The notes beneath the pieces were generated by a model, which saw only the letters and a list, made by a program, of their open reading frames with translations, was not told where the DNA came from and made no database searches. Shown piece after piece: positions 49,551-59,949 of a stretch of 64,000 bases of DNA; the first letter of the stretch is position 1; the number at the start of each line of letters is the position of its first letter. This DNA is from Phanerochaete sordida. Its lineage: Eukaryota; Basidiomycota; Agaricomycetes; Polyporales; Phanerochaetaceae. The stretch spans positions 310,001 to 374,000 of the forward strand of contig BPQB01000010.1 in NCBI GenBank assembly GCA_019973155.2, written 5' to 3'. Both the position numbers and the translations under genes were made by a program.

Positions 49551-50755
49551 TTAGCTCTTGGAATCCAGGGTACTAGAACTCGACTCTGAGTCGGACCGAT
49601 CCGAAAGTTCTGCACGCCAGACTGTAAAATGACTGCAGCACGGCGAATTAAGCTGTGCCTTACCCTCCAGGAAAATCTCCGCCTCTTCGACAGCCTTGTC
49701 CAGCGTGTCCCGAGAGACCTCGTAGATGAGAGACTTCTGCATCCGAAACTTATGTGATTGGAATACTAGCACGAGATTAGAGATATAGTCTAGTCAAAAT
49801 ATTCGGTGCATAATGGGCGTACCTCCAGTCAGTCCATCTGTCGCACGGCTGCACGTGTAAAACGGCCAGCTCTGGGACCATGCATCCACTCGGAGCCTGT
49901 AGAGCTACAACACACTGTGAGCGGCTTGTTTGGCTGTATTGCGAGAGCACTCGCCTCAAAGAACGGGCGATCCGAGTCAGGAAACCTAAGAACATTGATA
50001 TCTAGCAGCGGCAACTCTCGCCTCGTGCCGCGGAAAAGCGACCATGATCTTTGGGAGGTGCAGCGGGACACACTGCGGCTCAGCGCGAGCTGAAGAGCAT
50101 CGACGGCAAGAGAGTCCATGATTGCTTCGTCTCCCACCAGCTTGAACAGCCAGCAGCTTATCTAGAAGTTGTACTAGTGAGCTTCGTAATGTAGCGGTAT
50201 GCCGATACTTACCCTCTCCTGCAAGGAAGGTTCGCCGTCGGCAGAGAAACTCGAGGAGCTACGGCATGAGAAGGTAGCGCTACGATGGATGTTGTTGCCG
50301 TCGGACTCTAGTAGGGGTACCTGAGCCATAGCACTTAGGACTGTTTCCCAATGCTTTTCTCCCGCTGGAATTTTTGACAGTGAGCGAGTAACAGTGGCGA
50401 CGGAGACCTTGACAACCTCCCCGACATCCTTGTCGCAGCACTTTGCCCTGTCAGGTGCGAGCCCGATACACAATGGACGTTGTGCAAGCGAGATCTGTTT
50501 GATGTTCATATGCTTGAGAAAATAGACAGTGGGGATCACGCATCTACGCACTTTGGGATCGCCGAAAGAGCGGATGAGCGCGCTCACATCTTCTGAGTGG
50601 CTGAAGGCGTCCATAAGTGTGACGGAGTCCGAGACGTCCCCAGCCTCACTCGCAAGGGCAGCGACCGGTAGTTCCAAGGGCCCCAACAAGCTCGATGCGG
50701 TGAGCGTTCTCTTTAAGTAGGCCATCCCACGTTTTGCGTGGTTTATCGGTGACAT
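49551..50755 (-). CDS. array 2 protein P5, alpha subfamily (unknown family)
   Basis: Six exons: 50755-50552, 50494-50213, 50161-49955, 49904-49823, 49765-49664 and 49621-49551, giving 315 residues with phases 0, 0, 0, 1, 1. The N-terminus is longer than in P1. The motifs FSHSEDVSALIRSF, LAQRPLCIGLAP, HWETVLSAMAQVPLLESD, INVLRFPDSDRPFFE and LYRLRVDAWSQSWPFY are conserved. The extra last exon encodes an acidic Ser-rich tail (SDSESSSS). The third intron starts with GC (GAG then GCGAGT) where P1 and P8 have GT. Start choices at 50776 and 50725 are also in frame. The function is unknown. Confidence 0.83.
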
Positions 50756-51397
50756 GGCTAGGTGAGCGTATCGCACGAAGGCTGTGGGAGACAGAAGCCG
50801 CTGCGGCAGTGTCCAATCACAGGTTCAATGGGATGCAGTCCGGACGGGAGCACAGGGCACAGCAGCGTGTTAAGGTCGTGTATCAAGGGACAGTATCGTA
50901 TAAGTGTACGAACTTAAAGCTTGAACTCAACCGGTGGAAGCGGGCAGCTCACCCTCCGAAAAGGGCGTCGCCGTGTGCTAGTACACCTCGTGAAGCCTGA
51001 CATACATCTCTAGTTCGTACGTGTGTTTATCAGGGTGCTGACGTCCTTTGCTGCCGGTGCAAAGCTCGATTCTGGCTGCAACGATATCAATGTTCCTGCG
51101 TCCAGTCGAGTATATCCGGCGTCTCGAAGTTCTCAACGTGCCCAGCAGGACCCTAGCCAGGAAGTGATGCGGAGTAATATCGCCTGGGAGCTGTTACACA
51201 TGAGGCAGTAAAGTTTTTGGCTTTGATAGAGAGGCATTATCTAGAAAGCCGCGAAACGCGGTCTACATCCACGCAGAAGGGTCTCGATGGGCTGCGATAT
51301 CTTTCAGCTCAGCACGTTACCTGCGAATAGCAGACGGAACGAGGACGTCTAGCAGATTAAAATGTAAAGTAGATTTAGTTTACACGCTGAGTAGAGC
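50756..51397. other. gap between P5 and P6
   Basis: This holds the P5 promoter side and the P6 3' flank. Nothing gene-like is seen apart from short frames. A GTATAAG element near 50898-50904 could serve P5 if its leader is long. Confidence 0.3.
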
Positions 51398-52562
51398 CTA
51401 TGTACTACATGCCAAATGAATTACTACGATATATGCGATGTCGTAATCTGGGATACGTACCTCATTGTCCACAATATGTTCGGCAATGTTTTGATAGACT
51501 ACTACATCGCCCTCATCAGGCGCATCGTGGAGTAGCTCTTCAAGTTCGTTGACGGCTTGCTTGTCGACGAGAGGTCGTACGATATTCAATATTCGCATGC
51601 ATGGGCGGAAGTTGTGGGAGTGGTGTGCTAGTAGCTTTTCAGCTGTTTGAAGAGCAAGGAAGCATACGAGGCGCACGCACATCCCAGGATACCACTGCTG
51701 TCTCGCTGTATGACCTTCAATGTCTGTTCTCGTTTCGCCCAGGCTGTGAGCTGGATGTGATACACCTGGGTTCATTTCAGTTAGTCGTAGAACGACGTGT
51801 CCTCAAGATCTCTTGGAGTAACTCACACGGAAAAGTGGGTTCGAACTATCCGGGAACTTCAAAAGGCCTATGTCGAATATAGGGCGCTCCAAGTACTCTG
51901 CTTTGTGGACGAATGACTTGAGTGAGCTGATAGCCACGTCCGTCCTGGCCACGATGCTCGCCAACGCTTTCCTGTCAATCTTGGTCGCCCCAAGGACGTC
52001 AGGATCTTTTACGAGGTCGTCAAACCAAGTGCAGACCTGTCGAGAGACTATCAGCAGACGCTCCGAAATTTCGGTCTCGCCGAATGACCTACGTCTCTCT
52101 CGACGCTGAAGTCTATCTGTGACCGCAGGTGGACCTTCGGTCGCCGTAATAACTGGGATCGATGTGAAACTGGGTTCCCAGCGTCCTCGAGCGCTGGATT
52201 CTGTCGCAGAATGTGCAAAGCCGCTTCCCATGACATGCTCTGCAGGTCGTGTCTTGCAAAAAGGTTGAGCGTCGCCTTTATGGCCAGAGACATCGCTGCG
52301 TCCATGGTCTTGAGACTTTGGAACGACAGCTCGCCGTACGAGGGTGCCAGGCCGACATGGAACGCTGCGCGCTCTGAGGCATCACTCTCATCCTCGACCT
52401 CATCGGAGCGTCAGATTCATCAGATGATGACATATAGAGATTAATTGGACGCACCTTAGGACAGATATACTCGCGTTCTACAAGAACACTGATATCCTCC
52501 GCTTCAAACGGGGCGTGTCCAGTCGGGGCCCCCGGAAATGGGGACGCCGCCCTGGTAGGCAC
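51398..52562 (-). CDS. array 2 protein P6, beta1 subfamily (unknown family)
   Basis: Five exons: 52562-52455, 52398-52093, 52036-51827, 51765-51681 and 51627-51398, giving 312 residues with phases 0, 0, 0, 1. The first exon is short (36 codons). The family signature is present: HVGLAPSYG, MSWEAALHILRQNPALED, WFDDLVKDPDVL, SSLKSFVHKAEYLE, IGLLKFPDSSNP and VYHIQLTAWAKRE. Here the core arginine before FP is a lysine. The last exon is longer than in the paralogs (77 codons). It begins with the usual amphipathic helix (NIVRPLVDKQAVNELEEL) and continues to an extra hydrophobic end, which may reflect a lost splice site or stop. The function is unknown. Confidence 0.78.
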
Positions 52563-53364
52563 CGCTGACTGCCCCAGCTTGGAAAATGCGACCGTGAAAG
52601 GAACGTAAAGTTCAGACTACCGCTGCGTGAACAAAGGACGTAGCTGGCTAGGGACTGGTACGGGAGAGCGTGTTGCTGGTATGACATGCGACTGCGACGA
52701 AGCCGAGGGGATGTGCGAGAGGAAGGGTGCTTCAACGTGCAGTACGGGAGGCAGGGATGGCACGAGTCGTTTGCTCGGTGAACCTTGTGGCGAGGAAATC
52801 CGATCATTCAGCGATTTCGATACAAGATGCCGTATCGCGGCTGCAGAAGACCCGCACGCCGGCGTCCAGCATGAACGCTCCGTCGCTCCGGGTCAGCGCG
52901 TCCCTTTCGCTCGCCTACGGAAGACCAATCACAACGCAATCGCCCGCTAAAAAGGTCCTCTTTGACTATGAGTGGCCGCCAATGCTCATCTTATCGGTGC
53001 TATAAATGGTCCGTAAGTGAGAGTTCTGGTTAACGTAGCGGAGAATCAGGGTCTGCCGACCTAGGCGAGAACCTCATGAGGCCGGCAGTGCGGACGTGCG
53101 CACCTATGCTCGCTAGAGACTGAGGCAGCGCAAGTGTCTCACCGTACACCCTGGCACGCGTGTGATTAGCATATGGAAAAAGATGCTCGTTGCACTGTGG
53201 CGCATTGGTGCGCAGTACAGGCGTGGAAAGACGCATAGACGAGGCTACCGAGCGAGCCATTGAAAATCCAAGAATATGCCTGACGTTCTGTGATTCGTGA
53301 GACAAGCGACGCAGAGTATCACGATAGTAGCATACCCACCTCTGCCCAAATTTGGCCTCATCGT
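52563..53364. other. gap between P6 and P7
   Basis: No supportable gene. This should contain the P6 promoter and the P7 3' flank. Confidence 0.3.
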
Positions 53365-54502
53365 CTACATCTCCGCTGCGGCTAGAGTGTCGTCAAAGAT
53401 GGCACTAGCATCCGCTTTAGCCTGCTGGAGGACTTGGTCTCCGATTGCATCTATGACTTCTTGGCAGAGATTAAATTTATGCGAAGTATACTCTGATGAA
53501 GGTGAGGTCTTAAATACGTCAGACATCTGAAGAGCCACTAACCTGCCTTGATTCCACCTGTCTCGCTAGTCACGAAGCTCATGAACGTATTGCGATTGAA
53601 CGAGGCTTCGAGCTTGATGTGGCATAGCTTTTGTTGGGTTGCAAATTAGTGAGCCACACCTACTGAGATATCGCCACGAAATCTCACCAGCACGTATGGC
53701 CCTGTCTGGCAAGGATACCTGAGGAGTTCGGTGGCCACTAACTCCTTCTTGTAGCTCTCCTGTGTGCAGCCTAGGATCGAGTCCATTTTGGTCACTGTCG
53801 CTCCGAACAGATCAGTGCCAGTGATGAACCGGGCTAAATGCTTGAAGTCGAAATTCCCGGCCCGCTGGACTTCCAAGCCCTGCACAAAACCGCAGAACCA
53901 GGCTTCGATCTGTATCGCACAAAGGGATGAATGCTAACTCGTTGACCACGAACGTCGAACCCACATGATCGTCGACGTCCTCGTCAGGAGAGTCTAGGCA
54001 AGAGCACAACCTCGATGATTGCCAGGAGTACGGTACAAGCGGATCAGAAAGCTGCGCTTTCGCTTCCGGCCTGATCGCTGAGTTGCGCTGCACTTCGGCA
54101 ACAGCGTCTTGCCACGAGATATTGTTCCAGTCGACCGGTCTTGGTGTGGGCTCGTGCAATTCGATGACCGACTGTAGCGCCGCATCCATCATCTCAACAC
54201 CTTCGTAAATGTAGGTAGAGCCGAAGAGAGGGGCGAGTCGTGTAGGGATTTTTGGAAGCCCTTCGTTTCCCACTTCGCCCGTTGGGGCCTCCACAAAGAT
54301 GAAAACGGTAAGCAATTGGCCAGATGACAGTGTTTGAACACACCTCTGGGGTAGGGCGCCTTTGTGCGACGAGGAATCTGAGATTCTTGAGCCGGGCGAG
54401 GAGTTCGTTGTATCCAGGCGTCGGATTCGAGGGCACGTCATGAATGGCCAGGTTGGTGACTGGGTGATCAGTCATGGGTGATTCCAGGTCCAGAGACGTC
54501 AT
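53365..54502 (-). CDS. array 2 protein P7, beta2 subfamily (unknown family)
   Basis: Five exons: 54502-54344, 54288-53950, 53909-53688, 53627-53543 and 53492-53365, giving 310 residues with phases 0, 0, 0, 1. It has beta2 markers: RLAPLFG, VEMMDAALQS, ISWQDAVAEVQRNSAI, RFITGTDLF and a 222-base exon 3. The core is diverged to ELLRYPCQTGPYV, so the phenylalanine of the FP pair is tyrosine here. Exon 4 has LCHIKLEASFNRN, in which the usual Trp is Ser. The last exon keeps QEVIDAIGDQVLQQAKAD. A TATATAT lies at 54551-54557, 49 bases upstream. The exon 2 acceptor (GAG before GCCCC) is the weakest splice site. Confidence 0.8.
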
Positions 54503-56311
54503 CCTGAGCGAGGCAGCCGCTAGCTTGCCACTGCAACCTCGGATACCGTGTATATATCCTACCTCTTGACAGCAGCAATGCATGTAAAGCACCGCATGCT
54601 GTGGAACGTGGGACGTCGCCGACGCTAGTAGAGTACTTCAGGACACAGGGGCTGTGCGACGTTAGTCGCTGCGCGCGTCAAACCATCCGTATACTAGGGT
54701 CCTCAAGCGCGTTGGGGCCACAGAGCACTTACGGAGGATGCGGCACGCCGGCCATTGGTACCCTGAGCAGGAGGATTGATTCTTCCAACATTCGTTCTGT
54801 CTGTTCAGCGCACGTCGTCAATCATGAAAGTTTTCGAGACAAGGCACGAATACACGCCTAGTCCAATGCGGCGGGTCGCGGAGCTGTGCGTAACTTCGCA
54901 CGGTCGCTATGCCATGGCCAGTGCGGCACGTGTGGGAAGCCAGCGGGATCTCGGGAGGTTGCAGAGCCTTGCGCCTTCTGCACAGCCCGGTGTAACTCCT
55001 GGTTGTGCCTCCTATGCAGGGAACCCTGTCGGATCCTAAATGCGGCGACATGCGCGAAGTCAGATATAGGGAACGAGTACACCAGAACTCTCTTTCGAGA
55101 ACACACCATCGCCCGCGGACATGTCGGAAGATTGGTGGCCCTGACTTCCTGTCATCCAGGATCGTTCGTAACTCCAAGAACATCCCTCTGCGAAGACAGC
55201 GGCTCTGAGTCTTGTTCGACAAAGGTAAGGCATAGAAGTTGGCCGGCATAACCAAAGCGGCTACTGATTCGTGCCCTGTAATTTCACAGAATTTCAGCAA
55301 AGAGCCACGGCTGACAGAGAATTCGACGGCATGAGTTTGCGTTGACGCTACAGGGGTCCATGGAAGACGACGAACGAAGTCCCGCAATTTTGGTGGCACG
55401 TCATTCGTCAGATATGCCATAAAAGTCAAACATACTAGACTCACTGAATCACGCATACAGGGGGTAAATCCTTGAAGCGAAGGTCATGGAGTTTACAGAA
55501 CGTTGTTTGGCTTGCCCGGCCACCTCGGATGCAGCCGTGCGTTCATTGGTAGTACACGTCTCGCCAGTGGTACGCTCATATGCGCGACGATTCGGCCTTG
55601 CAGAGATGCGATGATCATGTGAGATACGGCGATGGTGTTCGTGGCGCATGCTTCCTTCATTTTCTCGGTCAGTCCGGGGTCGATGCTGGGAGCTCGCGGT
55701 CAACGTCATGCGCGGTGGTTTGGGCGCCCGGCGTCTAGGCGCTTCGCTGAGTGTGTCCTGCCATGGCGGCCGCTGGCGGCCGCCTCCAGAGCGACACCCA
55801 GCGACACTATACTTACACGCGAAATTTGAAGTAATAGGACTCACACAAGGGTGACACTCGAGTGGTACACGAGCCCTCATATTTATGCTACTCTCTGCTA
55901 AGCCCATATTCAATGAGTTCTTTTCCGTGAGACGAGCCTACTAGCAGTGTCACTGAAGTTTCTCTGAGACTCTGTCAAACTCAGTAGTCATGTATGATGT
56001 CCGTCCTGCACCCCATCTACGGTAGCATCGTGACGATACGCTAACTGACATCGTGTTGGAGGGAATTGCTGCTGCTCTACCGACTCATGCCTATGAGCCT
56101 CAAGATCCAATTGATGGTCAGAATTGTGGAATCCAGCGTCGCAGACATCTATGCCGTTGGAGCCAGGCTGATCAAAACCGCTCAGATGCCCGCAGCCATG
56201 AGCCCGAGTCATGACCAGAAACGACTGGTCCTGTATGCAATAACTCCAGTACCCTTCAAGTGACACGTACGAGTGATAGATTCCCCAGGAAGCGAACCAT
56301 CCTGCTGGTAG
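54503..56311. other. 1.8 kb gap between P7 and P8 with a cysteine-rich open frame
   Basis: The P7 TATA element lies at 54551-54557. A plus-strand frame (54886-55251) has a Cys cluster (CAFCTARCNSWLCLLC) similar in spacing to the one at 41166-41615. A minus-strand open frame of 212 codons (55456-54818) overlaps it. Neither has convincing gene signals. Confidence 0.3.
54551..54557 (-). promoter_or_regulatory. TATA element of P7
   Basis: TATATAT, 49 bases before the P7 start codon. Confidence 0.5.
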
Positions 56312-57403
56312 CTACGAAGAAGACTCTGAGAGACCTTCAGACGTGTCAGCGCAACATATCAGACTTTTCCAGGGATCGGACTTACCTTTGAGCAACGCCT
56401 CTGCCTCTGCCACTGCCTTCTTAAACGTTTGCGGAGATATCTCGTAGATGAGGGATTTCTGAGGCTGAAACTTGTATGAATGGTAAGCTACCGCAACCGT
56501 CAGTCACTAGGAAAAGGACTCGCGGTCTGAACCGCGCAATACGGGAGCGTACCGCCAGAGAGACCGATCTTGGCCTGGCCGCCAGCGAATAAGGGGCGTC
56601 TCTCAGCCCAGGCATCTATCCTGAGCCTGTATAGCTGTAAGGTAATCACATCTCAAAGACCATTGCGAGTATTGTTTGGAAGTTGGTACCTCAAACATGG
56701 GAAATTCCGCGTTGGGGAACCTGAGCACGGCGACGTCGACGAGAGCTGTCTCCTGTCGGATGGCGTGAAAGTACGCCGGGGATATTTGGCTGCTGAAGCT
56801 GGCAGCGCTTCTGATCAAGAGAGCAGGGTCAATTGTGGTTGAGATAGCAGCTTCTTTGCCTCCGATCAGTTCGCCAACCCAGGATTTAACCTAGTAGGTA
56901 CCAGCTGAGTCTATTCACGCTATAGAACGTGCATGAACTCACGCGTTCTGGCAGAGACGGCTCGTGTTTGCCAAACAAGGTCCAGTTCCATGATGCACAA
57001 CAGGATAAAGTGGCGCTCTTGTATGCGGGAACGGTGTCGGGCTGTAGCAACGGTACCTGAGCCAGGGTACTAAGAACCTTGTCCCACGATCTGCCTTGAG
57101 GCGGGATTGTAGCAAGCGACCGCAAGACGCCAGTGACAGCGACCATGGCCTCATGTCCAGCAGGCTCGTCGATACCTCTCCCCCACTCCGGCGCAAGCTC
57201 GATGCACAGAGGTTGCTGTGCTAGCGTCTCCTATATCACACGCACATCAGCTCCCGACGCTGGTGCAGGATGTGACCAGGTACCTTGTCCATATCGTGCG
57301 ACCGAATCACGTCGCCGATATCTTGTGGGTGACTGAACGCGCGGTCCACGAGACGTCGAGTATCCGAATCGTGAGGGCCGCTATGGGGGATGGGAGCCGC
57401 CAT
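56312..57403 (-). CDS. array 2 protein P8, alpha subfamily (unknown family)
   Basis: Six exons: 57403-57284, 57230-56943, 56890-56690, 56634-56553, 56487-56386 and 56334-56312, giving 271 residues with phases 0, 0, 0, 1, 1. Exon lengths of 120, 201 and 82 equal P1, and the 102-base exon 5 equals P5. Motifs: FSHPQDIGDVIRSHD, LAQQPLCIELAP, SWDKVLSTLAQVPLLQPD, VAVLRFPNAEFPMFE and LYRLRIDAWAERRPLF. The seven-residue last exon ends LSESSS, a shorter form of the acidic Ser tail in P5. A weak TTTTATG lies 40 bases upstream. The function is unknown. Confidence 0.84.
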
Positions 57404-57612
57404 GGCGGAAGCTAGGTTTTCCCGAGACCTTTGCTGTCGTCCTTTTATGCGGACCGGTGCTCATACGATCGAGCAGGGCCTCAGCGCAGCAACCTGAGGT
57501 AATAATGAACGTGGTAAACATGAGGGCAACCTATGTACCTGCATCAGTATGACTTCGAAGGCGAATCGTGTGGTAAGCATTACCTGCGTTGTCGAACAGT
57601 GACGTGCATGAC

Positions 57613-57900
57613 CTAGACGAGATTCAGTGCCTTCCTCGCTGCCATATGAACGTCATCTGAAATAACGACAAAGTGCTGATTTTGTAGCGACGGCTTAGCA
57701 CTGCAAACTAACACGAGGATAACACGAGGATGCCGGACCATACCTTTCCAATCTGATTCCCGCTCAAAGGTGGTGTTACACGAGAGCCTAACAGGAGACC
57801 CTAAGACACAATGTGGGTGGTGGGTGGAAATCGGAAATCCCAGTGGCATTGTACGGCAAGCCAATACATATTGGCACTTTAAGAAGCGTGAACAACGCTA
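57613..57900 (-). pseudogene. decayed array 2 gene between P8 and P9
   Basis: On the minus strand, a short stretch (PLGFPISTHHPHCV then a Leu-x-x-x-x-Leu block) lines up with the core and exon 4 start of P9 (ILRFPHSTKPYFI, LYRIQLDV). A later stretch (VISDDVHMAARKAL) lines up with the C-terminal helix exon. The parts are in different frames, and the upstream exons are missing. It sits where a beta1 gene would be expected if array 2 was built from beta2-beta1-alpha triplets. The alignment was made by eye and is weak. Confidence 0.45.
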
Positions 57901-58023
57901 TGAAGCCGGTGCATGGAACCCTATCTATCCCTTGGAAGGAGCATGAGCGGATGTCGCGCGGCAGCCAAACCGTTGGACTTGAGCTTACCTGCTGCTCATC
58001 ACCGAAGGACGAAGGAGAGACTC

Positions 58024-59068
58024 TCAGTTACGCCCTATCGGCTTAACGCCGCGTGTCAAGAGGGCACTGCTATCGGCCGCAGCCTGTCGCTGCACTTGGC
58101 CTTGAATGGCATCCATGACTTCTTGGTGCAGGTAAAACTTCTGCGAAGAAAAGACTGGTAATTCATTAGACTAAACGAGTCGGACCCGTTGGACAAGTAG
58201 GCTTACCTCCTTTTATGCTGCCTGTCTGGCTCGTGACACGACCCAGGAACTTGTCGCATTCCGACGAGACATCGAGCTGAATGCGGTACAGCTGCCGTCG
58301 AGAGTCAGTCAGCTCAATTCCTCTAGCGTCTGCCGTCGAGGCTCACTATGAAGTACGGCTTCGTCGAGTGAGGGAATCGGAGTATCCCAACGAATATCAT
58401 CCTCTCTGAGCGATCCTTCTTCGTGCGATCCTCCGCTACTTTTTTTGCGGGCACATCAGCTCCTGTGACAACCCTAGCCAAATGTTCGTGGTCAATTTTT
58501 CGAGCCGAGCGGACATCCTCATCCGGCACGAGACCGCGGATCCATGTTTGGATCTGTCAGCACACATCTATCAGTACTTCGAGCAAGTTTCTATTGAAGT
58601 TAGACTCACTTCGTGAGCGACTTCCTCGCGCGGAGTAGTCGGGGAACGCAACCCTGTCGATTTCCACGTGTACGGCGGATGGTCAGAGTACGTCGAACCC
58701 TTCGCTGGATTCAGAGCTGGGTTCTGCCGGACAAGGTTGACAGTATCCTTCCACGAGAGGTTGTCAACATCATATGCAGATGACGTTTCTTTGGTGGACT
58801 GGATCGCCAGGCGCAGCGCCGCGTCGATCATTTCGACATGCTTGTAGAGGTATGAGGAGCCGTGGAGGGGAGCAAGACGCGTGTGAATTCCCGAGAGCTT
58901 CTCGCTCGTAGAGCCGTCGACGATCTATACAACGAGTGTCAAAACAGTGCCTTGTAATTGGAAAGTCGAGCAGGGGCATACCTCGGTAGTTAGATCATAC
59001 CTCTGTCGTATGATAGAATCGAGATCCTTGAGCTTCTGTAGGAGGTAGTCGTTAGCTGAAGCTGCCAT
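58024..59068 (-). CDS. array 2 protein P9, beta2 subfamily (unknown family)
   Basis: Five exons: 59068-58982, 58924-58610, 58553-58347, 58291-58207 and 58154-58024, giving 274 residues with phases 0, 0, 0, 1. The first exon is a short helix (LLQKLKDLDSIIRQRY). Then RLAPLHG, VEMIDAALRL, LSWKDTVNLVRQNPALNP, WIRGLVPDEDV, RVVTGADVP, VGILRFPHSTKPYF and LYRIQLDVSSECDKFLG. The last exon has QEVMDAIQGQVQRQAAAD. It is closest to P7 in the first half. A TATATA lies at 59125-59130. It is the first gene of the array in the direction of transcription. The function is unknown. Confidence 0.86.
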
Positions 59069-59124
59069 GGGTGAAGAGTAGAGGTGGCCGCTGTATGCTC
59101 GTCTGTGCAGTGTCGGGTCCCGAG

Positions 59125-59130
59125 TATATA
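59125..59130 (-). promoter_or_regulatory. TATA element of P9
   Basis: TATATA, 57 bases before the P9 start codon. Confidence 0.5.
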
Positions 59131-59949
59131 TCTGAGCTGCCGAAGGTATGAATGGGGACAAAGCCCAGAATGCTGTGAAACGTGCGACCGCGATGCCGCT
59201 ATGGGTGAACTGAAGGCCCCACATGGCTGTGCAACATTGTCAAAACCCAGATACTTACTAGGGTGCTTGCAGTCGCGGAGGTGACGGCGTCGCGTCACCC
59301 CACACCTTCAGCAGGAAATTCTGTACTTCCAGCACCCGTTCATCTACCAAGTAGACACCGTCAGCTATCAGAGTTCCCGACCCAAGACGCGAACTTACGC
59401 CCAGTTTGGCGCGGCCGCTCGTAGCGCCGGCTCCAGCTGCGTACCGACACTGCAGTGCGGTAGGGGAGATGGCCGGTGGCCATCCATCACTAGCTGCTTC
59501 CCTGGATATCAAAGAGTTTGGACAGGCTGTGGGATTTCCGTGCAGTCTACTGACTTGTCTAGTGGTATTGAGGTTGTCCTACACAGCCTTGGGCCTGGCG
59601 TGGGCCCCGGCAGCGGTGCGGAAACCGACCACGAGGCCTGTCGGAAATGGGCTATAACTACTATGATGCACGCTGGTTGAGCCATAGTGACTTAGATATG
59701 TATTTTTAAATACGCACCATCTTCCGAGAGGACTCGGGCACTTCGAGGGCCTAGCTCTCTGCCGCGGCTTCCCGAGTTCATTTCCGATGCACATCACTTT
59801 CCGGCACGAACGGCGACTCCAAGGGTTCTACAGCACGGTTAGAACTCAGAGAACTCAGGGCGAATAGCAGACTAGCATAACCAGAGACGCCTCTGGTGCG
59901 TGCTCGTTACTCTCAACAGTTCGCTGCCCAACCACAGGTGTAGTGTGAC

